32,991 bases of DNA from Candidatus Poribacteria bacterium (lineage in GTDB: Bacteria; Poribacteria; WGA-4E; WGA-3G), in assembly GCA_026706025.1 (NCBI GenBank), contig JAPOZO010000048.1, positions 1 through 32,991 of the forward strand, given 5' to 3'. A model generated the notes under the pieces. That model saw only the letters and a program-made list of their open reading frames with translations, had not been told where the DNA came from and did not search any database. Below are positions 21,714 through 28,728 of the stretch, one piece after another. Both the position numbers and the translations under genes were made by a program. Numbering within the stretch: the first letter of the stretch is position 1; each line of letters opens with the position of its first letter.

Positions 21714-22796
21714 GTGGAACATCTGATTGAACATATCACTGCACACTTCAAAACAGATGCGGATGCACTCAAATTTGAACCGATTCAACACGGTACGCGA
21801 CAGCGGCGCAACGTCTGCATTCTGAAATTCGATACTGAAAAGTACCTGCTAAAACAATATGATATGACAACACCTGTCGTCGATGCCGGACACACGCCTT
21901 TACAGATTGAAGCGGCTGTTCTCACACTTTTACACGACAAAGGTTGTCAAGTGCCTCAACTCATTTGGAAATCAGAACGCCTCCATTCGCTACTATTAGA
22001 GTGGTGTGGTGAGTTCACACTTGACGCGCTCGTCCAGTCCCATAAGAAACCCGCCCAGTCTATTACTGCACTTCTGTACACGATACTCCGAGAATTGTGT
22101 AAGATTGAGAACTGTTTTACAACGCACGCGGCACAGTTCGCGCCTTATGTCTTCCGTTTTAATGCACAAACAATTCTGCGAGATTTACTGGAACAGGGCA
22201 AAAAAGTCGTCGGTTATCTCTCACATCTTAACAACAGCCGGATGTCATCTGCTGAAATAGAGAGGTTCACAGATACATGGAACATGTTTGCGAACCGTTT
22301 ACAGCATGCGCCGACAACACTTGGCAACTTGGACAACAACGCTCGGAATATCGTCATTCGGGACGTATCTCCGTTCTTTATCGACTTCGCGAGTATCGGT
22401 TGGAATTGGCAAGCGATGCGCCTTGTGCAGCTATTCAATAGTATTGGTGCCTTCCTGGTTCCACCGCTTGAAACCGGCAATTTCGTTTCCCTCTTAGACA
22501 GAGAACTTGTCAATACCTATGCCGAGTGGGTAAGTACACACCGCGAAACTTGTCCACCCGCAGAGGTCGCGGCGCGTGTTGACGGTCATCACCTATTGTT
22601 CTACCTCTCGGTTATCCATCAACTCTTGCAGGCTACCGCGCAGCCCGAAGCCGCCGAAAGCAGGATACTCCTTGAGGCGTGGGGCAATGCACAGGCGAGA
22701 TTCCAAAGCGCGCTCACACATGTTACTGATATTCATCTAAGCGACGACATTTGTACAAATCGGATACGGGAGCTGATAGGCGGTTTTTCTGCCTAA
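21714..22796 (+). CDS. Divergent aminoglycoside-phosphotransferase/CotS-like kinase-fold protein
   Basis: A 360-residue protein with the outline of the APH/choline kinase fold. YLLKQY has the ATP lysine (47). IEAAVL holds the helix-C glutamate (66). GNLDNNARN (204-212) stands where HGDxxxxN is expected, keeping Asp207 and Asn212 but with Asn205 instead of the usual His. FFIDFASIGW has the metal-binding Asp224. Such enzymes phosphorylate small hydroxyl compounds or sugars; the substrate is unknown, and a lipid or carbohydrate kinase is as likely as a drug kinase. The GTG start is preceded by GGGGAGGG 5 bases upstream. It is transcribed divergently from rpsB and has no close partner on its strand, so context adds little. 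Confidence 0.65.
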   Translation: MEHLIEHITAHFKTDADALKFEPIQHGTRQRRNVCILKFDTEKYLLKQYDMTTPVVDAGHTPLQIEAAVLTLLHDKGCQVPQLIWKSERLHSLLLEWCGEFTLDALVQSHKKPAQSITALLYTILRELCKIENCFTTHAAQFAPYVFRFNAQTILRDLLEQGKKVVGYLSHLNNSRMSSAEIERFTDTWNMFANRLQHAPTTLGNLDNNARNIVIRDVSPFFIDFASIGWNWQAMRLVQLFNSIGAFLVPPLETGNFVSLLDRELVNTYAEWVSTHRETCPPAEVAARVDGHHLLFYLSVIHQLLQATAQPEAAESRILLEAWGNAQARFQSALTHVTDIHLSDDICTNRIRELIGGFSA

Positions 22797-22863
22797 GGCG
22801 GTAGCGGTTTAAATCAAGATTTTCAGAATGAGAGGCTGGACAGGGGCAACTTGCGTTATGGTA

Positions 22864-23274
22864 TCAGTTCTTACTCTTAGCATCCTCAAGGACTGCACCG
22901 ACAAGTTTCCCGAAAAACGTCTGAATTTCCGGTGTTGACGGCTTTTTTTCATTAAACTCGGTCTGATACGATTTTAGCACCTCATAGAGTGATGTCAGGT
23001 TAACCCGCCGTCTCCGAATCGCTTCACGGACGTGTTGAAAGTTTTCAACAATCTGTTCCTCTGGGATGCCGTCAGGTCTTTGGTCCTCTGACTTAAGGTG
23101 TTTTTCGACGCTGTTCAGGGCGCGTTCTGCCATCCAATGGTGTGCCCCTTCAGGTCCTCCGACCTGGCGGTAGATTACAACTACAGCGATCAAGCTGACA
23201 CCTACAATCACTAATAAAAAAGTCAGAACTCGCCTATAGCAGCCACTTAGTTTTCTGCTTATTATATTCGCCAT
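22864..23274 (-). CDS. Small membrane-anchored protein of unknown function
   Basis: I do not recognise this 136-residue protein. A basic start (RKLSGCYRR, 7-15) is followed by one strong hydrophobic helix at about 16-36, then a charged, mostly helical, presumably extracytoplasmic segment with EHxxHW-like AHHWMAERAL (44-53) and RRRRVNLTSLYEVL (about 87-100). The layout suggests a single-pass protein, N-terminus inside. The Shine-Dalgarno is poor: GGAGG stands 19 bases away. It follows the amidohydrolase by 67 bases on the same strand and may be the last gene of that transcript. It faces the kinase-like gene tail to tail. Confidence 0.55.
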   Translation of the reverse strand: MANIISRKLSGCYRRVLTFLLVIVGVSLIAVVVIYRQVGGPEGAHHWMAERALNSVEKHLKSEDQRPDGIPEEQIVENFQHVREAIRRRRVNLTSLYEVLKSYQTEFNEKKPSTPEIQTFFGKLVGAVLEDAKSKN

Positions 23275-23341
23275 ACGTATTTTTTAGTTCGGGACCTCCG
23301 CGAGGTTCATAGATTTGTATTTTTTATAGGACTTATGGAAA

Positions 23342-24463
23342 TTATAGTGAAATCTTTCCCTCACGTATCGTTAGTGCCGCCTTCAACTTTTGATTTCCGA
23401 TAAATTTTGTCCCGTGGGCATCAAAGTATTCAAATTCACCGTCAAGGGCTTCAAATACCGCAACATCTGCGACGGTACCAACTTTCAGATGACCGAGCTG
23501 CGCCTCACGTTGAATAGCCTTCGCGGCACTGAAGGTCGCCTTGTCAATTACCTCTTCAAGTGACAAACCTAAGTGCATCAATTTCGATAGTGTTGTCGGC
23601 AGATCGTAGACGGGACCGTTGATGTTTCCAGTGTGAAGATCGGTGCTGATAACATCGGAGATAAAACCCTGTTCGATAGCACGTTGGGCAATTTCGTAAT
23701 GAAAACTGCCAGCCCCGTGACCGACATCAAAGATAACACCGTCTTCGCGGGCCTTCCATGCCTCGGGAATGACCCTACCTTTTTCGTCAACGATATTATC
23801 ACCGTTGCCTTGGAAACAGTGCGTAATCACATCACCGGGGCGGAGTAATTTCAAAATATCGGGGAGCGGCACACCGGCACCGATATGGCACATCACAGAT
23901 GTTCCAGCGCGCTCGGCGGCTTGGATAGCAAGTTTCAAGGGTTCAACACCGTTATCACCGACCTGACCTTTCCCTTGACGTACTTTCACGCCGACGGTGA
24001 TGTCGCGATGCTGTTGTAATGTTGCCGCAACGCGTCCGGGATCGGCATAGGCTATATCAAACATTTCGCCCACAGGTCCGTAGACGAGTCCAATACCTGA
24101 GATGTGAATGTAGGTAAGGATATTTGTCTGGGCGGGTTCGGCAATGAATTCTCGGAAACCGGGAAATGTCACCCAACTCGGGCTCCCGGCATCCACAACA
24201 GTGGTAGTCCCTGCCATCGGGCAAATCGCGTCGGCTCTAATGCCCCATGTTGTTACACCGTAATAGACGTGTGTGTGGATATCAACCAGTCCGGGTGTTA
24301 CGTATTTATCTTTCACAGAGACGGTCTGTGTCGCTGCAGTATCGGGAATGTCGGGTTCAATTGCTGCGATAACACCGTCAGCAATTGCGACATCTCGCAC
24401 TGCATTCAAACCTTGCGCGGCATCAATGACAGTGCCATCTTTCAGTAGGATGTCATACTTCAT
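23342..24463 (-). CDS. Metal-dependent amidohydrolase/deacetylase, dihydroorotase-like
   Basis: A 373-residue amidohydrolase-superfamily enzyme. The flanking beta-sandwich (1-55, DILLKDGTVIDAAQGL) and C-terminal return (LGHLKVGTVADVAVFE) are typical. Metal ligands are HTH (His63, His65), a probable carboxylated Lys160 in VGVKVRQGKG, His193 in MCHIG, His215 in THCFQG and the catalytic Asp275 in STDLHTGN. The DxHTHVYYG and KVRQ pattern is that of the AHA_3915/EF_0837-type amidohydrolase/deacetylase group rather than pyrimidine dihydroorotase. The substrate is probably an N-acyl amino acid or cyclic ureide (inference). The ATG is preceded almost directly by TTATCAG repeats with no visible Shine-Dalgarno. 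It lies 78 bases after queE. Confidence 0.85.
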   Translation of the reverse strand: MKYDILLKDGTVIDAAQGLNAVRDVAIADGVIAAIEPDIPDTAATQTVSVKDKYVTPGLVDIHTHVYYGVTTWGIRADAICPMAGTTTVVDAGSPSWVTFPGFREFIAEPAQTNILTYIHISGIGLVYGPVGEMFDIAYADPGRVAATLQQHRDITVGVKVRQGKGQVGDNGVEPLKLAIQAAERAGTSVMCHIGAGVPLPDILKLLRPGDVITHCFQGNGDNIVDEKGRVIPEAWKAREDGVIFDVGHGAGSFHYEIAQRAIEQGFISDVISTDLHTGNINGPVYDLPTTLSKLMHLGLSLEEVIDKATFSAAKAIQREAQLGHLKVGTVADVAVFEALDGEFEYFDAHGTKFIGNQKLKAALTIREGKISL

Positions 24464-24468
24464 TTTAG

Positions 24469-24503
24469 TTATCAGTTATCAGTTTTCAGTTATCAGTTAC
24501 AAG
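24469..24503. repeat. Heptamer array abutting the amidohydrolase start
   Basis: Five units: TTATCAG, TTATCAG, TTTTCAG, TTATCAG, TTACAAG. The array ends 5 bases from the ATG, leaving no space for a ribosome binding site. Confidence 0.85.
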
Positions 24504-24541
24504 ATGTTAAGGTTGAGCCCCGGAGATCATCTACAGTGAAG

Positions 24542-25222
24542 TTAGACCCCGCGTTTATCACCCCAAATGTCGACATGCACACGAGGGGAGTAGCGATATC
24601 CGTTCTCTTTGCAGAGGTTGACCAGCCATTCTTGTTTCTGTTGTAGCACGGCAGACGTTGTGCCTTGCGGCATCAACAGAATCGTCTCGGCAGGGATACC
24701 GATTTCTGTTTGTAGCGTCTGGATCTCAGTCAAATCTTCAGGCGTATCTACAACAAATTTCACTTGGCACGGATACGCCTCCAAAAACTTACGGATAACC
24801 TCCGGACAGATGCGTTCGCGTTCGTGACGTTTGAAAAAGCGATTATCTTCCGATGGATTGGAGTTCCGCAACTTCGGACTCATTGAAATGAGATGCGCTG
24901 CAACCGCCGCGAACAGTGTAGCGTTCGTTTCAATCGTAATGTGGTGTCCCCGTTTATCAAGTTCATGACAGAGTTCCATCAACTCTTTGGGTTGAATAAA
25001 GGGTTCACCGCCAGTGATAACAACATGTTTACACCCGTAACGCGTGATCGCAGCAACGCTTTCGGCAACGGTGATGTCCCGATCTTCGGGTTCCCAAGAT
25101 GTGTAAGGTGTATCACACCAAACACATCTCAGATTGCAATAACTCGTTCGAAAAAAAACAGAGGGTACACCGATGAGTTGCCCTTCACCCTGAATGGTAT
25201 GAAAGAGTTCGCTGAATTTCAT
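24542..25222 (-). CDS. queE: 7-carboxy-7-deazaguanine synthase
   Basis: Radical S-adenosylmethionine enzyme that contracts 6-carboxytetrahydropterin to 7-carboxy-7-deazaguanine, for queuosine or other deazapurines. The 226 residues open with the QueE signature FHTIQGEGQLIGVPSVFFR. The cluster cysteines are C29, C33 and C36 (CNLRCVWC), followed by DTPYTSW. VVITGGEPF (67-75) and IETNAT (97-102) are also present. The C-terminal part (VKFVVDTPED, LLMPQGTT, SPRVHVDIWGDKRGV) matches the long QueE type. No queC, queD or queF lies in the window. It is on the same strand as the VOC gene upstream (154 bases) and the amidohydrolase downstream. Confidence 0.95.
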   Translation of the reverse strand: MKFSELFHTIQGEGQLIGVPSVFFRTSYCNLRCVWCDTPYTSWEPEDRDITVAESVAAITRYGCKHVVITGGEPFIQPKELMELCHELDKRGHHITIETNATLFAAVAAHLISMSPKLRNSNPSEDNRFFKRHERERICPEVIRKFLEAYPCQVKFVVDTPEDLTEIQTLQTEIGIPAETILLMPQGTTSAVLQQKQEWLVNLCKENGYRYSPRVHVDIWGDKRGV

Positions 25223-25376
25223 TTTTTAAATAAATATGAACTTCTGCTCGGCTTTGTCCGCCCCTTCCGAGTAACGGGTGGGGGGGCCTGTCCAAAACCG
25301 GTTCTTGATTAAACCTGCTACCTGGGTTCAGCCGAACCAAACGCGGTGCGTATGAAGTCGTGCGCGTGGTGCAGGA

Positions 25377-25748
25377 CTACGCCTCAATGAGTTCGATTTG
25401 AACGTTATCGGGTCCCTTGAAAAACGCCATCATTAACCCGTTGGGTTTCAGGTCTTCAAGTTCCGCGCCTTTTGCTTGGAGTTTCGCGACCTCTGCGTCC
25501 AAATCCTCTACGGTGAAAGCGAGTTGGTAGACACCCCAGCGTGGATTGCCGCTGGTGGCTTCAACATCCATATCTCCAAACTTAGGCGATAGAAAAATCC
25601 GTTCCCCACCGACTTCCATTCGGACAATTTTTAAGCCGCGGACCTCAACGGTTTCATCAACTTTTCCATCAAACATCTCTTCATAATAACGAACTGCACC
25701 TTCTAAATCTTCACAACGAAGATGAACGTGGTGAAATGTAACTGCCAT
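25377..25748 (-). CDS. Glyoxalase/VOC superfamily protein
   Basis: A 123-residue vicinal-oxygen-chelate protein made of two beta-alpha-beta-beta-beta units: FHHVHLRCEDLEGAVRYYEE (5-24) and YQLAFTVEDLDAEVAKLQAKG (about 72-92), ending FKGPDNVQIELIE. Possible metal ligands are the N-terminal histidine and the final glutamate. The usual histidine of the second unit is Gln, so the metal site may be altered. The substrate is unknown. I choose the ATG at 25748 because AAGGAAG lies 8 bases upstream and the predicted transcription start (near 25813) lies at the end of the longer open frame. It is the first gene of a VOC-queE-amidohydrolase group. Confidence 0.8.
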   Translation of the reverse strand: MAVTFHHVHLRCEDLEGAVRYYEEMFDGKVDETVEVRGLKIVRMEVGGERIFLSPKFGDMDVEATSGNPRWGVYQLAFTVEDLDAEVAKLQAKGAELEDLKPNGLMMAFFKGPDNVQIELIEA

Positions 25749-25819
25749 TGTCAAAACTTCCTTTCTTTGAAAAATGCCTCCGACAAGCGCGCAAGGCAAA
25801 AGATGATACAAGATACAAA

Positions 25820-25848
25820 ATTATCACATAATCTGTTGATTGTGTCAA
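25820..25848 (-). promoter_or_regulatory. Promoter of the VOC-queE-amidohydrolase group
   Basis: On the minus strand a consensus TTGACA (25848-25843), a 17-base spacer and GATAAT (25825-25820), with TG one base before the -10. It predicts transcription from about 25813. Confidence 0.75.
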
Positions 25849-25917
25849 ATTGTTTTTTGGTCCAGCTGAATGTTAGATTCCGAAAAAATACCGAGATACA
25901 ACGAAGCAATTGTTTCA

Positions 25918-25944
25918 GGCGGCGCGCAAATATTGCGCGCCGCC
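25918..25944. repeat. Perfect 12-bp GC-rich hairpin with ATA loop
   Basis: GGCGGCGCGCAA (25918-25929) pairs perfectly with TTGCGCGCCGCC (25933-25944). It lies in a divergent spacer, so a terminator is unlikely. It resembles a palindromic interspersed repeat, or an operator upstream of the VOC promoter. Confidence 0.7.
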
Positions 25945-26318
25945 ATTACAATTTTTGCGCGTTGGCAACAGATGGCGGATTCCAGACAGGTTCTGTTTCT
26001 TTAATGAGATTCTTTAGAAAAAGGTGACGTACTTTTGATGAACTTAGTGAACACCTGTGTTTTAAGCGATTGATGGTGCAAATTGTCTCTGAATCTTAAC
26101 GGGTTTGACACACATATTTGCTTTTGGAAACATTGGCATAAAACTTGCTCACGCATATACTGATGTGATTCGATTTCATCTGAAGGAAGTGTCATGAAGG
26201 TGTGTTTAACTTTTTGAAGGTAACGAATATTTAAATTGAACGTTAGATAGTATAGGAATTCGGCAGAGAAGTGGATTGACATCTCAAGTGTTTTAGTAAA
26301 TGGAATAAAGAGAAAATT

Positions 26319-26660
26319 ATGGCAGCTAAAATTCGCAAAAGAAATGGCATCACGATTTTGGAACCTGGCGGTAAAATGGTGGAATCCTCCGTCCCCGAAT
26401 TACGGGAAGTAATCTTACCAGAGATAGAGGCTGCCGATGCGCCACACATTCTCATCAATTTTGAGCACGTCAATAGGATGGATAGCTCAGGACTCGGTGC
26501 CCTTGTGGAGGTACGGAGCCTTGCATCACGAAGGAATGGTCGTATCGGGGTCATCAATGTTAGTCAACAGATCAACGATCTGATTGTTCTCAGCCGACTC
26601 GTTCGGGTCTTTGAACATTACGACAGCGAAGATGCCGCAGTTTCTGGATTATCCATCTGA
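26319..26660 (+). CDS. STAS-domain anti-sigma factor antagonist, paralogue 1
   Basis: A 113-residue protein consisting of one STAS domain, the fold of SpoIIAA and RsbV, which bind anti-sigma kinases when unphosphorylated and so release a sigma factor. ILINFEHVNRMDSSGLGAL (44-62) is the hallmark; Ser57, second of the DSSG pair, corresponds to the phosphorylated serine. GRIGVINV and LIVLSRLVRVFEHYD, with a final SEDAAVSGL, complete the domain. No kinase, phosphatase or sigma factor gene lies nearby. The ribosome binding site is weak (AAGAGAA). Paralogue 2 starts 59 bases downstream with no terminator between, so the two are probably co-transcribed. Confidence 0.92.
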   Translation: MAAKIRKRNGITILEPGGKMVESSVPELREVILPEIEAADAPHILINFEHVNRMDSSGLGALVEVRSLASRRNGRIGVINVSQQINDLIVLSRLVRVFEHYDSEDAAVSGLSI

Positions 26661-26719
26661 AACCGACAGTTTCTGGATAGTGTCTGAGGCAGGGAACAAA
26701 TACCTAAAAGGAGAAAATT

Positions 26720-27061
26720 ATGGCAACTGAGATTCGCCAGCAAGATGGCATCACAATTGTGGAACCGAATGGAAAAATAGTTGGACCCTCTGTATCCGAC
26801 TTACGGGAAGTAATCTTGCCGGAGATAGAGGTTTCCGAGACACCACGCATTCTCATCAATTTTGAGCACGTCAATATGATTGACAGTTCAGGCCTCGGCG
26901 CCCTTATGGAGGCACGGGCGCTCGCATCACGAAAGAACGGTCGTATCGGGGTCACCAATGTCGGGAAACACATTAGAAATCTGATTGTTCTTAGCCGGAT
27001 TGTTAGCCTCTTTGAACATTTTGATAACGTGGCTGACGGCGTTTCAGGGTTATCCACCTAA
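26720..27061 (+). CDS. STAS-domain anti-sigma factor antagonist, paralogue 2
   Basis: Exactly the same length (113) as its neighbours. The phospho-acceptor region reads MIDSSGLGALMEARALASRKNG (53-74), so Ser57 is kept. It shares the stretch LREVILPEIE with paralogue 1 alone, which makes these two the closest pair, while its C-terminus (FEHFDNVADGVSGL) is the most divergent of the four. The ATG follows AAAAGGAGAAAATT, a good ribosome binding site. A strong intrinsic terminator follows 28 bases after the stop, ending the first transcription unit of the array. Its partner protein cannot be told from the window. Confidence 0.92.
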   Translation: MATEIRQQDGITIVEPNGKIVGPSVSDLREVILPEIEVSETPRILINFEHVNMIDSSGLGALMEARALASRKNGRIGVTNVGKHIRNLIVLSRIVSLFEHFDNVADGVSGLST

Positions 27062-27088
27062 ATCCCGAAATTTTGTGTCGAAACTCAA

Positions 27089-27119
27089 AAAGGGATGTTT
27101 TAGCATCCCTTTCTTTTTT
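27089..27119 (+). terminator. Intrinsic terminator after STAS paralogue 2
   Basis: AAAGGGATG (27089-27097) and CATCCCTTT (27104-27112) pair perfectly around TTTTAG, followed by C and six T residues. Confidence 0.9.
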
Positions 27120-27148
27120 AGACGACAACAAATTTGAGTAAATTCAAA

Positions 27149-27207
27149 AAACGAACTTTTTCTGAACAGGAGTTGACTAAAGTAAACGAACCCTAAAGTA
27201 AACGAAC
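27149..27207 (+). promoter_or_regulatory. AAACGAAC repeats upstream of STAS paralogue 3
   Basis: AAACGAAC occurs at 27149-27156, 27184-27191 and 27200-27207. The last two lie within a perfect 15-base direct repeat, CTAAAGTAAACGAAC, at 27177-27191 and 27193-27207 (period 16). A related leader with one AAACGAAC (27989-27996) and TGACTAAA precedes paralogue 4. A regulator or alternative-sigma binding site is a reasonable inference. Confidence 0.5.
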
Positions 27208-27306
27208 ATTTAAACTGAACGTTTAATTATGTAAAATTCAAAAGAGCAGTCAACTAATATTTCAAAATACCCATCAAAGTAGAAAAAAACAAAAAAGGAA
27301 AAAATC

Positions 27307-27648
27307 ATGATTACTAAAATTCGCGAGCAAAACGGCATCTCAATTGTGGAACCCAGCGGAAAAATAATGGGACCCGCAGCATCGGAATTATGGGACGCGA
27401 TTTCACCGCAGATAAAGGCTTCCGATACACCTCGCATCCTCATCAATTTTGAACACGTCAATAGAGTTGATAGCTCAGGCCTCGGTGCCCTCATGATCGC
27501 ACGTGCTGCTATAGCACGAAAGAAAGGTCGTGTTGGGGTCATCAATGTCAGCAAACATATCAATAACCTGATTGTTCTGAGTCGTCTCGCGAGCCTCTTT
27601 GAACGGTTCGACAGCGAGGACGCTGCGATTTCCGCATTAGCAGCTTAA
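27307..27648 (+). CDS. STAS-domain anti-sigma factor antagonist, paralogue 3
   Basis: Third 113-residue STAS protein. VDSSGLGALMIARAAIARKKG (54-74) keeps Ser57. It differs from the others before the core (SELWDAISPQIKASD at 26-40) and at the end (ALAA), while the ILINFEHVN and LIVLSRL blocks are unchanged. That pattern suggests shared fold and partner type with a varied surface. The ATG follows AAAAAGGAAAAAATC. It has its own spacer, with AAACGAAC repeats upstream and a terminator just after, so it is probably an independent transcript. Confidence 0.92.
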   Translation: MITKIREQNGISIVEPSGKIMGPAASELWDAISPQIKASDTPRILINFEHVNRVDSSGLGALMIARAAIARKKGRVGVINVSKHINNLIVLSRLASLFERFDSEDAAISALAA

Positions 27649-27672
27649 AACCCAAAATTCTGGGCATTTCAT

Positions 27673-27701
27673 AAGGGGGTGGTTTTACCACTCCCTTTTT
27701 T
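27673..27701 (+). terminator. Intrinsic terminator after STAS paralogue 3
   Basis: AAGGGGGTGGT (27673-27683) and ACCACTCCCTT (27687-27697), one G-T wobble, loop TTT, then T residues through 27701. The stem-loop core resembles that after paralogue 4. The rest of 27649-28109 is AT-rich spacer carrying the leader of paralogue 4 and no gene that I can see. Confidence 0.88.
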
Positions 27702-28109
27702 GTTTTGCACGCTTCTGTCGTTATTCGCTTAGTTTTTCGAATCGCGATCTACCCCAAAAACACTAATTTTGGATTAAATACGCCAATAAACCTTATTTTT
27801 TGCGATTTTTCTAAAAATTTTGCACCCTTTTTACTAACGAAATGCGTCATTAACAATTGAAAGCATCGCTAATCGGAAAATAGACTTGAAGAAAAACAGA
27901 CGTCCGTAGCGTTTGTCTTACAAAAGGATTGGTGAGTCGAACGGCGGGGTTTGATTCAAACGTGGATATTTATGAGATACTTTGAAAAAAACGAACTTTT
28001 TTTGATCGTATCTGACTAAACTATCAAATAAGCAAATTGAAAGTTCAAAAAATTTAGAGAAGCGAATTGCCAACTTTAATGTTTTAGCAAAATTAAAAGG
28101 GAGTAAATC

Positions 28110-28451
28110 ATGACCACTAAAATTCGTCAACAAAACGGCATCACAATTTTGGAACCCAACGGAAAACTAATGGGACCCTCTGTATCCGAATTACAGACAG
28201 CACTTTCGCCACAGTTAGAGACATCTGATGCCCCTCGCATCCTTATTAATTTCGAGCACGTCAATAAAATCGACAGTTCAGGACTTGGTGCACTTATGGG
28301 AGTCCGTGCCGTGACAGCACGAAAGAAAGGGCGTATCGGGGTCATCAATGTCAGTAAACAGATCAAAAATCTGGTTGTTCTCAGTCGGCTCGTTCGGGTC
28401 TTTGAACATTATGACAGCGAGGCTGCAGCGGTTTCGGCACTATCCGTCTAA
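28110..28451 (+). CDS. STAS-domain anti-sigma factor antagonist, paralogue 4
   Basis: Fourth 113-residue STAS protein. IDSSGLGALMGVRAVTARKKG (54-74) keeps Ser57. It ends LVRVFEHYDSEAAAVSAL, like paralogue 1, but shares NGKLMGPSVSEL and TARKKGR features with 2 and 3, as expected from repeated duplication with gene conversion. AAAAGGGAG precedes the ATG. The upstream region contains AAAAAACGAAC and TGACTAAA in the same order as before paralogue 3. A very strong terminator follows. It is the last of the array; the heparinase-like gene after it has its own promoter. Confidence 0.92.
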   Translation: MTTKIRQQNGITILEPNGKLMGPSVSELQTALSPQLETSDAPRILINFEHVNKIDSSGLGALMGVRAVTARKKGRIGVINVSKQIKNLVVLSRLVRVFEHYDSEAAAVSALSV

Positions 28452-28476
28452 AATCCAAAATCTTTGGAACTTCAAA

Positions 28477-28509
28477 CGGGGATGGTTTTACCATCCCCGC
28501 TTTTTTTTT
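28477..28509 (+). terminator. Intrinsic terminator after STAS paralogue 4
   Basis: CGGGGATGGT (28477-28486) and ACCATCCCCG (28490-28499) pair perfectly around TTT, followed by C and nine T residues. Confidence 0.93.
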
Positions 28510-28669
28510 GCGGAGTGAAGTTGTCCTTTTAATGTCTGAACTGTGATTTATGGGATTTTAGAGATTACCGGGATAAGAGTGAACCCAAAATTTTTGATTT
28601 GAGGTTTCAAGCATCTTGCGTTGAGCATTTTCGGAGAGGTGTCGCGATACAGCAAAGAGATTGTGTCGG

Positions 28670-28699
28670 TTGACAGATTATCCGCAATGCTGTTATTAT
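28670..28699 (+). promoter_or_regulatory. Promoter of the heparinase-like gene
   Basis: Consensus TTGACA (28670-28675), an 18-base spacer and TATTAT (28694-28699), with TG one base before the -10. The leader would be about 23 bases. Confidence 0.7.
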
Positions 28700-28728
28700 G
28701 TTGGAAACCTGAAATATAGGGTCCTAAC

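Larger units (their letters stand above)
25749..26318. other. 570-bp divergent intergenic region without a convincing gene
   Basis: Contains the VOC promoter, a perfect GC-rich hairpin at 25918-25944 and about 370 bases of AT-leaning DNA before the first STAS gene. Open frames here (e.g. 26001-26282 on the minus strand) have no recognisable motif and no ribosome binding site. The last 100 bases (ATTTAAATTGAACGTTAG, about 26229-26246) resemble DNA upstream of the third STAS gene (27208-27225), so they probably carry the STAS promoter. Confidence 0.5.

Noticed and set aside
21714-22796. Aminoglycoside resistance gene
   Set aside because: The fold fits the wider APH/CotS group but the catalytic loop is altered and nothing points to a drug substrate.
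26001-26282. 93-residue minus-strand open frame in the spacer before the STAS genes
   Set aside because: No ribosome binding site, no recognisable motif and odd composition. It could be a relic but nothing supports it.
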